Assembly: GCA_019217005.1 (NCBI GenBank)
Contig: JAHBNG010000030.1
Coordinates: 73,803 to 137,802, forward strand
Reading direction: 5' to 3'
From: Chloroflexi bacterium TSY
Lineage (GTDB): Bacteria > Chloroflexota > Anaerolineae > Caldilineales > Caldilineaceae
DNA length: 64,000 nt
This document shows, in pieces, positions 47,906 through 55,945 of this stretch. Within the stretch, counting starts at the first letter, position 1. Each line of letters opens with the position of its first letter. The position numbers and the translations under genes are program-made. The notes beneath the pieces are model-generated. The model did no database searches and was not told where the DNA came from. It was given only the letters and a program-made list of their open reading frames with translations.

Positions 47906-48703
47906 TCACCCCAACCACCGCTTCCGTCGCTTATAGTGTTTCACATCGCGGTAGCTTTTTCGCTCCCCCAATTGTGTCAAACCCAGATAGAACTCCTTGA
48001 TATCCGCATTGTCGGCCAACTGTTCCGCATCTCCGTCAAGCACAACACGTCCCGTCTCCATCACATAGGCATAACTGGCAGCCTTGAGTGCAACATTGGC
48101 GTTCTGTTCCACCAATAGAATCGACACCCCAGATTCTTTGTTGATCTGACGGATGATGTCGAAGATGTTTTTGACCAAAAGAGGAGCCAATCCCAAAGAG
48201 GGTTCATCGAGCAGCATCAAGCGTGGCTTGGCCATCAGTGCTCGTCCAATGACCACCATCTGTTGTTCACCGCCTGACAAGTAACCACTCGTTCGATCGC
48301 GAAACTCAAGCAGACGAGGAAAGAAGTGGTAAACCTCATCGAGGTCGCGCCTAAGCTCAGCTTTGGAGGTTGAGCGAAAAAGAGCACCGGCACGTAAATT
48401 CTCTTCGACAGTCAGGTGCTCAAAGAGCGGACGCCCCTCGAGCACCTGCACAATGCCCAACCGCACAATCTCATCTGGCGTTAAATTGTCGATGCGTTGA
48501 CCTTCAAACTCGACGCTTCCACGCGTCACCCTTCCTTGCTGCGAATGGAGTAGGCCAGAGAGCGCCTTGAGCGTTGTTGACTTGCCTGCGCCATTGGCAC
48601 CCAAAAGCGCCACAATCTGCCCCTCGCCAACTTCCAGCGTGACGCCGCGGAGGACGAGTATCACATCGTTGTAGACGACCTCGATATTGTTGACTTGTAA
48701 CAT
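47906..48703 (-). CDS. livF: LivF-type ABC transporter ATPase
   Basis: From ATG 48703 the protein (265 residues) reads MLQVNNIEVVYNDVILVLRG. It then has Walker A ALLGANGAGKSTTLKALSG, the signature LSGGEQQMVVIGRAL and Walker B LMLLDEPSLGLAP. LVEQNANVALKAASYAYVME is diagnostic for LivF. The frame is open upstream to 48865, but that part is not LivF-like. It powers uptake with the LivJ-like protein and the LivM-like permease encoded upstream. Confidence 0.9.
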   Translation of the reverse strand: MLQVNNIEVVYNDVILVLRGVTLEVGEGQIVALLGANGAGKSTTLKALSGLLHSQQGRVTRGSVEFEGQRIDNLTPDEIVRLGIVQVLEGRPLFEHLTVEENLRAGALFRSTSKAELRRDLDEVYHFFPRLLEFRDRTSGYLSGGEQQMVVIGRALMAKPRLMLLDEPSLGLAPLLVKNIFDIIRQINKESGVSILLVEQNANVALKAASYAYVMETGRVVLDGDAEQLADNADIKEFYLGLTQLGERKSYRDVKHYKRRKRWLG

Positions 48704-48713
48704 GGAACGTAAA

Positions 48714-50129
48714 TCATTTTGGTTTCGCATCCGGCAACTCAAAAAAGTCCTGCACGATCTCGAATTCGATCTTGCCATCGTTAAAGACCGCACGCCGGAT
48801 CTGCGCCCGTCCTGAGGAGCGATTGCCGCCCGTCGCATCCACGCCAAAAATGCCGAGTCCGTCAACGTACCCCATATCTTCCATGGCGGCCACTATGGTG
48901 GCACCATCCAATGCTTCGAATCCAACCAGATTGATGGCCCGGCGGAGGACCGCAGCAACGGCATGAATTGTGGCGTAGGCTGTAATGTAGGTATTATTTT
49001 GCTCGCTCTCCTCACGACCGTTGGCCTCGAAGATCGCTAGAGCTTGTTGGACACCGGGTTCATCAACGTCGTTCCAAGCCAGATGGGGAAAGACACCATA
49101 GAACCCTTCAGCCAGTTGCGCATTTTCGCCCAAAAATTGGAAGACATCGTTGTTGGTGGCCCAATTGACGCCGCCCACCAAAACTTGATCCCACGAACCG
49201 AGGGCATGAAGCGTACCAATGACTTGGGTTGTACCAAATGAGAGATTTTGGCTGTAGATCACGTTTGCACCACCCAGCAAGAGGTTTTGCAGTTGGCCCG
49301 TTACATCCGCATCGGGCGAAATTGGTTGTTCCTCTAGCGGCAAAACAGTGATGCCCAGCTCCTTCGCAATTGCCAATGCCTCCGGTGTGGTTGCACCAGC
49401 ACCAAATGCATTGGCCCAACCAATCACGCCAACGACAATCTCATCCCCGGCACCATCAGGCTTTACGTCGGCCCAATTCTCGCTGAGCCAGGTCAAAAAT
49501 CCAGCAAATTGGTCGGAATAGATGGGGAGGAAGGCAAAGGTATAGCCATTCGGTGGATTGTAGATCGCTTCGGCATTGAGTCCAGAGACAAAGTTAACAA
49601 TCTCATCTTCCACAACCCGATCCTTCAGCGCAATCGTGGCCCCACTCCCGTAGGTTAAGATAAACTTGGGCTTTGGATCAAAGGCGCGCGCCTCTTCATA
49701 GGCCACAATCTCCTGCTCAACATCATATTGTGTTTCGCGGTAGACCAGCTCAAGCTCTGCGCCACAAACGCCACCTGACTCGTTGATCTCGATGATGGCA
49801 TCCTCTGTGGCAAACGCAAACGCCTCACCAATGATTGCGGCTAGCGGTCCCTCGCGCCCGGCGTGTTGGTGGATATAGAGCGTCTCACCCGTCAAGTCGT
49901 GCTGACATGCTTCAATTTCGGGCAATTCGGATGGTTCCTCGACCGGATCCGCTGGATCCGGATCGGGTGCAGCTGCGGTTTCGCTTTCTTCACCCGCATC
50001 AGATGCATCAGCAGAGGACTCTTCAGCCGGAGCCGCACTATCTTGACTGGCAGCGGGGGCACCACCGCAAGCAGTTAACAATGCAATTGCCAATAGAGCA
50101 ATCAGGGCAAAAAATAACTTCTTGTTCAT
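48714..50129 (-). CDS. LivJ-type branched-chain amino acid/urea/amide binding lipoprotein
   Basis: From ATG 50129 (SD AAGGAG) a lipobox signal ends LLTACGGA. An acidic linker of about 45 residues follows, then a type-I periplasmic binding fold: EETL-like start GETLYIHQHAGREGPLAAII, YGSGATIALKDRVV, IYNPPNGYTFAFLPIYSDQF and LVGGVNWATNNDVFQFLG. It delivers a small organic acid, amide or amino acid to the LivM/LivF transporter. The neighbouring PaaK-like ligase suggests an aromatic or related carboxylic acid. Confidence 0.87.
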   Translation of the reverse strand: MNKKLFFALIALLAIALLTACGGAPAASQDSAAPAEESSADASDAGEESETAAAPDPDPADPVEEPSELPEIEACQHDLTGETLYIHQHAGREGPLAAIIGEAFAFATEDAIIEINESGGVCGAELELVYRETQYDVEQEIVAYEEARAFDPKPKFILTYGSGATIALKDRVVEDEIVNFVSGLNAEAIYNPPNGYTFAFLPIYSDQFAGFLTWLSENWADVKPDGAGDEIVVGVIGWANAFGAGATTPEALAIAKELGITVLPLEEQPISPDADVTGQLQNLLLGGANVIYSQNLSFGTTQVIGTLHALGSWDQVLVGGVNWATNNDVFQFLGENAQLAEGFYGVFPHLAWNDVDEPGVQQALAIFEANGREESEQNNTYITAYATIHAVAAVLRRAINLVGFEALDGATIVAAMEDMGYVDGLGIFGVDATGGNRSSGRAQIRRAVFNDGKIEFEIVQDFFELPDAKPK

Positions 50130-50257
50130 ACGTGATCTCCTTAGTAGATTATCTACCAATTTCTTGCACAGGGGGCAAGAAGTTGCAAGGTTGCAGAGTT
50201 AAAAAGATGTTTGGAGTATTGGAGCCTGCTCTCATGCAAATCGAGTCTATTCTTTAT

Positions 50258-50319
50258 CAGTAGATCGCAATCGTCAGATTCTTCGCTCCGCTCGAGAATG
50301 ACACGATTGCGGTCTACTG
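50258..50319. mobile_element. 62-bp miniature derivative with family A-type ends
   Basis: The arms CAGTAGATCGCAATCGT and ACGATTGCGGTCTACTG match with one mismatch. The direct 5-bp repeat TTTAT is at 50253-50257 and 50320-50324. The first nine bases equal the family A end and the duplication has the same length. The core ATTCTTCGCTCCGCTCGAGA is a hairpin also seen at 63957-63990. Confidence 0.8.
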
Positions 50320-50403
50320 TTTATAGCAGACGAGATTCTGTGTACCCAGCTTGCAACCCTGCCACTCTGCAACTTTGCTTCTGGCTTGGTCAGGTTCGTA
50401 CTT

Positions 50404-50460
50404 ATCCGAAAAGCTCTGTAACGATGGGCTCTCGCCCGAGAGGCTGGTCAGGCCCCAATC
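50404..50460. repeat. Degenerate palindromic repeat, family P, copy 4 (complemented)
   Basis: CTTATCCGAAAAGCTCTGTAA is followed by CTCTCGCCCGAGAGGCTGG. This parallels the complement of the other family P copies but without the outer right arm. Confidence 0.55.
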
Positions 50461-50461
50461 T

Positions 50462-51359
50462 CTACCGAGAAAACGGCCTCAGCCGCCACGATGCCTTGAA
50501 CAACATCCAGCGGTGAGCCATGCCACGTGGTTCGAAAATGAGAAACAGAATCAGCACAACGCCAAAAAAGATGGGGCGAAAGGAGGTCAAGAGTTGGGCT
50601 GATTGATCAGGAAAGAGCATTGCGAGCCGTTCACCAAACCAGACCGCAACATCTTCCAGAACAATGATCGAAATCACGCCCAGAAATGGACCAAGTTTGT
50701 CTCCCAACCCTCCAACCACCAACATGCCCAGAAAGATGATTGACTCATTGAGCCCATAGCCAAATTCGGTGCCAACGCCCCGCTGGGTAAATGCCTTGAG
50801 CGCACCAGCCGTGCCAGCTAACATGGCGGCGATGAAGAATGCCCGCAATTTGTAGCCATAAAGATGAATACCCAACAACTCGGCTGCCAGATCGTTATCG
50901 CGGATCGAGACAAACGCCCGCCCCAGGCGTGAGCGCGTCAAGTTGTTGGTCAAGATTGTAGTAATCAACAAAGTGAAAAAGGTGATGTAGAAAAATTGAG
51001 AGACTTCTCCCAGCCGTAGGCCAAAGAACTCTGCCACCGGAACGTCGATGCGGCCCGAGGTTCCACCCAGTAGATCTTTGAATGTATGGCGGCTGAGCCA
51101 GGGAATGATAAATTGGGCGGTGAGCGTGGCCATGGCCAGATAGAAACCCTTAACGCGCAATGAGGGCAATCCAAAGATCAGACCGAAAATTCCTGTAGCC
51201 AATGCCGCAACTGGAATGGCAAGCAGCAGAGGAAGCCCCCAGTGAACCGTCACGAGTGCGGCGGCATATCCACCCACCAGCATAAACGCCGCTTGTCCCA
51301 GTGAAATCTGCCCTGCAAAACCCGTCAAAATATTGAGACCTTGTACGGCAATAATCGTA
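50462..51359 (-). pseudogene. livM: LivM-type ABC permease, N-terminus cut off by an IS
   Basis: The remaining 300 residues read YTIIAVQGLNILTGFAGQIS, LGQAAFMLVGGYAAALV and GLPSLRVKGFYLAMATLTAQ, all diagnostic for LivM. SIRDNDLAAELLGIHLYGYK and GGLGDKLGPFLGVISIIVLED complete it. The first helices are missing because the ISAzo13-like copy 3 begins at 51363; the apparent Met comes from the IS end. livH and livG are not found beyond the IS. Confidence 0.88.
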
Positions 51360-51362
51360 TAA

Positions 51363-52657
51363 GGCCAATCCAAAAAATAAAATATACGCGAGAAGGTGTT
51401 AAACTAGCTCTCCAAAAGGAGCAAAAATGACAATCTCGCCAGAAATGGTTGAAGTCTTGAAAGAGACGAAGGCCATGTTAAGTGGATACGAAAGAAGGCA
51501 CTTCATGGCCCAAACGGTCAAAACGATATGCGAAGGGAGTCCGACGAAAGCAGAACGAGAGTTGGGCTGGAATCGGGCGACGATAGCCAAAGCCCTGGAA
51601 GAACTAGAAGGCGGCTTCTGTTATGTCGACCAAAGCCACCGACGTGGTCGCAAAAGCCGAAGACCATATCCCCACTTTACTGGCCGATATGGTTGAAATC
51701 GCCGATCAATTCAGCCAGACCGATCCCACCTTTCGACCCCCCAATTGTACACTCGACTAACCGCCGCCGAAATGCGTACCCAGCTCATCGAGCAGAAAGG
51801 ATACACAGATGAGGAATTGCCTGGCGAAGAGGCCATCCGCTTGAAGCTCAATGAGTTAGGCTATGGCTCAAACCGGGTCAAAAAAAGTCAACCAGTGAAA
51901 AGATCCCAGAGACCGATGCGATCTTTGATAGAATTCATCAGATCAATCAAGAAGCGGATGCAGACGAGACGGTTCTGCGCCTCTTTGGGATGCCAAAGCG
52001 ACGATTTTACTTGACCGTTTCTCGAGAGAAGGGATAAGTCGAGTGGTTGTCAAAGCGCTCGATCATGACTTTCAAGATAAGAAGACCGAGAAAGTCACTC
52101 CTTTTGGCATTTACCTCCCTTCAACCAAGGAACTCTTTCTTTACTTGACTCAGTCGAAAGTGACGAGTGACTGTATTGTCGACTGCCTGATTGATTTTGG
52201 GAAAGCGTACGTGAACACTTTCCTCACGTCAAGACCCTCGTGATCAATCAGGACAATGGTCCCGAAAATCATACCCGTCGGACTCAGTTTATGTATCGTC
52301 TCACTCAGTTTGTTGAGCACTATCGTCTCTCTATTCAGCTCGCCTGCTACCCTCCTTATCACAGTAAATACAACCCCATCGAACGGGTTTGGGGCCATCT
52401 TGAAAAACACTGGAACGGTTCTCTTCTCGATTCTCTTGAGACCGTTCTCAATTTTGCCCGTTCTTTTCGCTTTAACCAACTACAACCCTTCGTTCACCTG
52501 AATTCCACTCTTTATGAGACCGGCGTCAAACTCACTCAGAAAGAGATGGACCGTTTGGCACAACGCTTCCAACGTTTACCTGGTTTAGAAAAATGGTTTG
52601 TCCTTATTCCCCCTCTCCATTCTCTCGTTCGCGTATAATTATTTTTTTGGTTTAGCC
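51363..52657 (+). mobile_element. ISAzo13-like insertion sequence, copy 3 (1295 bp)
   Basis: It is inverted relative to copies 1 and 2. TAA stands at both borders (51360-51362 and 52658-52660). The flanking genes do not belong together (LivM on one side, a sugar permease on the other), so a deletion or recombination has occurred here. Confidence 0.92.
51427..52638 (+). pseudogene. ISAzo13-family transposase, several frameshifts (copy 3)
   Basis: ATG 51427 starts the N-terminal block. Later blocks are in other frames, and the catalytic part ends with NQDNGPENHTRRTQFM and YNPIERVWG. It shares two frame breaks with copies 1 and 2 and has a private one-base loss before the C run at 51736. Confidence 0.87.
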
Positions 52658-52660
52658 TAA

Positions 52661-54050
52661 CGGGTTTACACAGGTCTTCCTACTCACAGGTGGTGGTCCA
52701 GTTGGCTCAACTGAGATTTACTCGATTTACGCCATCAAAGCAGCGCAGACGTTCCGTCTCGGTAAAGCCGTAGCAGCGGCCATGTCGATGGTGCCATTCC
52801 TGGCGATTCTGATTGTGATTTTGGGACGACAAGTTTTATCGACCCAGACTGGGCGTAGTGAAGATCGCTCTGCTGAGGAAGGTGGAGGCTTGTTTAGCAT
52901 TCTTGCATGGCCATTCAAGATGTTGGCGGCTGAAATCCTTACTATCTTTTGGATCGTCAACGATGCGGTCGAAAATGTGGTTGAAGGCATTGGTCGCGCA
53001 TTCAGCAGCAGACAACCTGTCACGATGGATGTACACCAAGCCAAGCTTCAAGCGCAGGCCCGGCGACGACGTGTCGGAATCTTCGCTGGCATCGTCCTGA
53101 CGCTACTGCTGGCCTTTGAGCTTTTCCCTTTCTATTTTGGGGTGGTTCATTTTAGGCGGACAATTAGGTTTACATTTTTGCAAAGAGAAAAGATGTTTAT
53201 ATTTTCTACTTTGAGCCATGCTCAGGCAGAAAATGACCTCATATAGATTTTTATCTATGTATCAAAAGTGTAAACCTAATTCTGAACCACCCCCTATTTT
53301 GTTGTGATTACCTCATTCAAGTCTGAGGTGCAGATTACGACTTTTTCGTCCATTTATGCGCCAGAGCCATGGACCTTAGTGCAATATGAGAAGCTGCTTG
53401 GGCCAACCCGCAATTTCTTGATTTGGATGCGGAATTCCTTCATTGTCTCCGTTTTCACACCGTTGATCTCAACGATGGTGGCTTCTTTGGCTGCATATAG
53501 TCTCGTGCGATTGAACTGGAAAGGGAATCGAGCCTTCTCGGGTGCGGTATTCGGGGCCTACCTGATGCCTGGTGTATTGATGGCCATCTCCATTTTCCAG
53601 ATTTTTTCGACGATTGGATTAACCAATAGTCTCCCCGGCTTGATGCTGGCTTACTCCACCTTTGCATTGCCCTTTGCTATCTGGTTGATGATGGGCTACT
53701 ATGCATCAATCCCCAAAGAGCTTGAAGAGGCTGGTCTTATTGATGGAGCCAACCGATTTCAGGTCTTCTTCCGCATTGTGTTGCCGTTGACCAAGCCTGC
53801 GCTTATGGCCATTTTCCTCTTCGGCGTCACCAATGCATGGCATGAATACCTCTTCGCTCACATTCTCATCTGGAAAGAAAACCTACGCACTTTGCCCGTT
53901 GGTCTTGGCATGATGATTATTGGCGATGTGCAGCCGTGGGGTGAATTGACGGGTGCCGCGCTCATCATGGCAGTCCCCGTTTTCCTTATTTACTCCTTGG
54001 GTCAACGCTTTATGGTGGCTGGTTTGACGGCGGGTGCAGTAAAACAATAG
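52661..54050 (+). pseudogene. MalF-MalG-type fused sugar ABC permease, truncated and split by element B
   Basis: The first part, cut by the IS, is the end of a MalF-type permease (GFTQVFLLTGGGPVGSTEIY, then KAAQTFRLGKAVAAAM). It runs in the same frame through a linker (SEDRSAEEGGGLFSILAWPF) into a MalG-type permease: RRRRVGIFAGIVLTLL, RNFLIWMRNSFIVSVFTPLI, and the EAA loop ELEEAGLIDGANRFQVFFRI. The family B element at 53139-53293 interrupts it. Without that element and one target copy the frame is continuous (FPFYFVVITSFKS). Sugar permeases are usually two separate proteins; here both are one chain. Confidence 0.85.
53139..53293 (-). mobile_element. Miniature inverted-repeat element, family B, diverged copy (155 bp)
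   Basis: It begins GGGGTGGTTCATTTTAGG and ends GAACCACCCC, but the inside differs clearly from the other three copies. CTATTTT flanks it on both sides (53132-53138 and 53294-53300). It lies inside the permease fusion gene. Confidence 0.88.
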
Positions 54051-54090
54051 AGTTGCAACTTTAGATCATTTACTTGAGTATTTCTCTCTG

Positions 54091-54126
54091 AAAAAGACCT
54101 CGTGCCATACGACACGAGGTCTTTTT
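54091..54126. terminator. Rho-independent (bidirectional) terminator
   Basis: AAAAAGACCTCGTG pairs perfectly with CACGAGGTCTTTTT over 14 bp with an 8-nt loop. The T run serves the permease gene and the A run would serve transcripts from the other side. It lies 41 bp after the permease stop. Confidence 0.9.
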
Positions 54127-54220
54127 AATTCTTCATTGGGGGCGGCAAACATATCACGAACATTTAAAAAAGATTTCCCTGCAAAAAGGGTAAAATCACC
54201 ATGAAGGCGTTGCTTAATGT

Positions 54221-54249
54221 TTGACAAGCTGAGCAAGGATGTGTACAAT
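54221..54249 (+). promoter_or_regulatory. Sigma-70-type promoter for the SRPBCC-ArsR operon
   Basis: TTGACA at 54221-54226 and TACAAT at 54244-54249 are separated by 17 bp, the ideal spacing. The first gene starts at 54307. Confidence 0.8.
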
Positions 54250-54255
54250 AAATAT

Positions 54256-54271
54256 GCAACACAAATGTTGC
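54256..54271 (+). promoter_or_regulatory. Candidate ArsR operator just downstream of the promoter
   Basis: GCAACA and TGTTGC form an inverted repeat with a 4-bp spacer (CAAA). It lies over the expected transcription start, 35 bp before ATG 54307, so it is well placed for repression by the regulator encoded in the same operon. Confidence 0.6.
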
Positions 54272-54306
54272 GTATCTGGGTTCCACAAAAGATTATCTGA
54301 CGGCTC

Positions 54307-54723
54307 ATGAAAAAGACAGTTCGCAAGCGACGATATTATGAGGCATCTCAAGACGCCATTTGGGAGGCCATTACAGATTCAGTCGCTCTCTCTTCTTGGT
54401 TTATGGAAGCCGATTTTACGCCGGAAGTTGGTTATCGATTTACGTTCAAAGACAAGCCCCAAGGGGGTTGGGATGGCTTGCTACATGGAGAAGTATTGAA
54501 GGTGGATCAGCCGGTGCAGCTAGAATATACTTGGGCGGGTAGCCAAATGACGAGTATCACCATTGTCAAGTGGCAATTGAGATCGCAAGGTCAAGGCACC
54601 ATGTTAGAGCTAGAACACAGCGGCTTTGATGGTTTTCGAAATGTGGTCATTGGATTGTTTCATCAGCTTGGTTGGAACAAGTATTTTAATCAATTGGCCG
54701 AGCATCTTGATAGGAGCCGTTGA
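54307..54723 (+). CDS. SRPBCC (AHSA1/START-like) domain protein
   Basis: The 138-residue protein reads KRRYYEASQDAIWEAITDSV, SWFMEADFTPEVGYRF, QLEYTWAGSQMTSITIV and ends in a C-terminal helix with GLFHQLGWNKYFNQLAEHL. This is the AHSA1-like ligand-binding fold often encoded beside ArsR regulators. The ligand is unknown. It is the first gene of the operon controlled by the promoter at 54221. Confidence 0.88.
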   Translation: MKKTVRKRRYYEASQDAIWEAITDSVALSSWFMEADFTPEVGYRFTFKDKPQGGWDGLLHGEVLKVDQPVQLEYTWAGSQMTSITIVKWQLRSQGQGTMLELEHSGFDGFRNVVIGLFHQLGWNKYFNQLAEHLDRSR

Positions 54724-54835
54724 CATTTGACAGCCCTCTCGAGAAAACGTACCGCCCAACGCGACCCACTCTCTGAGGGCGCACTCTAAATGTGAACAGA
54801 ACCTAGTAAGTCCCAAAGAGCGTAAACAGATAAAC

Positions 54836-55165
54836 ATGGAAAAGCGAGCAGACGTCTTTCAAGCCATCTCCGCACCCGTTCGACGCGAGATCATTCACGC
54901 CCTGGCCACAACAGGGGATCAATCGATCAGCGAAATTGCGATACATCACGCGATGAGCCGCCAAGCCGTCACTCGCCACATTCAAGTATTGGAGCAGTCT
55001 GGGATTGTGAAGATTCGCAAGAGTGGACGGGAACAGATCTGCTCATTCAACGCCCAGGCGCTCAAGGAGATCTACCGTTGGGTGACCTTTTCCGAGCAGT
55101 TTTGGGATGCGAAGCTGGATGCATTGGAAGATTATTTGAGACAAAATAGGAGGAATACTCAATGA
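54836..55165 (+). CDS. ArsR-family winged-helix repressor
   Basis: The protein of 109 residues begins RADVFQAISAPVRREIIHAL. Its recognition helix is in MSRQAVTRHIQVLEQSGIV and the wing in KSGREQICSFN. Metal-binding Cys pairs of classical ArsR sensors are absent, as usual for the group linked to SRPBCC proteins. It likely controls its own operon through the inverted repeat near 54256. It overlaps the next gene by 4 bp. Confidence 0.9.
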   Translation: MEKRADVFQAISAPVRREIIHALATTGDQSISEIAIHHAMSRQAVTRHIQVLEQSGIVKIRKSGREQICSFNAQALKEIYRWVTFSEQFWDAKLDALEDYLRQNRRNTQ

Positions 55166-55530
55166 ACATCAAAAAGTATATATTTGCGGTTATCGCCGCA
55201 GTCATTATCAGCATCATCTTAAACACCGTCTACTATGCAGTGACAGCTGCGGGGCATACATGGGCCATGACCAAAGCCGAGCCCAATTTGCTATTGATGA
55301 TGTTGAACCACGTTGTTTTTGCGCTTCTATTGGCCTATATTTATCCGTTTGGATATCAAGGCGGATCACCTGTCTCTGAGGGCGCTCGCTTTGGGGTGCC
55401 GATTACGCCGTACTTCTTACTCGATATTGTTGTTGCGGCGGTGGTTACCTCACTCATGGGGATTGCGATTGGGTTGATCTATGGGCGTGAGATTAGAGCA
55501 TCAAGTAGTGCATCGACCGTGTCAAGTTAA
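55162..55530 (+). CDS. Small integral membrane protein, four predicted helices
   Basis: The protein of 122 residues has hydrophobic segments at about 6-28, 45-65, 82-104 and in the last third, and no recognised domain. It is translationally coupled to the ArsR gene, so it is probably part of the response under that regulator. Confidence 0.75.
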   Translation: MNIKKYIFAVIAAVIISIILNTVYYAVTAAGHTWAMTKAEPNLLLMMLNHVVFALLLAYIYPFGYQGGSPVSEGARFGVPITPYFLLDIVVAAVVTSLMGIAIGLIYGREIRASSSASTVSS

Positions 55531-55597
55531 GAGTAGAGACCCACACAGACTCAGATTGTTATGGTTTTCATTGTTGCAGTCAAATGGCGGTCGGGAA

Positions 55598-55650
55598 TCG
55601 TTCGTGATGCTGAACAAACAGCCTGTTTGTTCTAAAAATGGCAGATAATT
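55598..55650. repeat. Palindromic repeat similar to 42747-42800
   Basis: GAACAAACAGCCTGTTTGTTC forms the palindrome. The flanks TTCGTGA and TGGC are shared with the other copy. Confidence 0.6.
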
Positions 55651-55662
55651 CTTTGTCGAAGA

Positions 55663-55817
55663 GGGGTGGTTCAAAATTAGGTTTACACTTTTGATATATA
55701 GACAAAAATCTATATGAGACCGTTTTCTCTCTGAGAACCGGCGAAATCAGAGAATATAAACGTTCTTTCTGTTTCTAAAAGTGTAAACCTATCTATCCAG
55801 CTAAAATGAACCACCCC
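55663..55817 (+). mobile_element. Miniature inverted-repeat element, family B, copy 2 (155 bp)
   Basis: Practically identical to copy 1 and in the same orientation. No target duplication is visible (GTCGAAGA on the left, AATTCACT on the right), so one border has been changed by deletion or recombination. Confidence 0.9.
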
Positions 55818-55820
55818 AAT

Positions 55821-55945
55821 TCACTGACCATAATATTCAAACATTCGCCGAGGTAAGCGCTGTTTATTGCGAGCTTCGACATCGATATGGATGATGACAA
55901 TCTCATCTTCACCACTCTGCGATTTAACTTGAGCCACTACATCTC
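55821..55945 (-). pseudogene. Fragment of an Rpn-family (PD-(D/E)XK) nuclease
   Basis: A frame without start reads LRDVVAQVKSQSGEDEIVII, HIDVEARNKQRLPRRMFEYY and stops at 55821. IHIDVEA and RRMFEYY are the nuclease core of Rpn/YhgA-like proteins. It lies between the dehydrogenase stop and a family B element. Confidence 0.6.
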
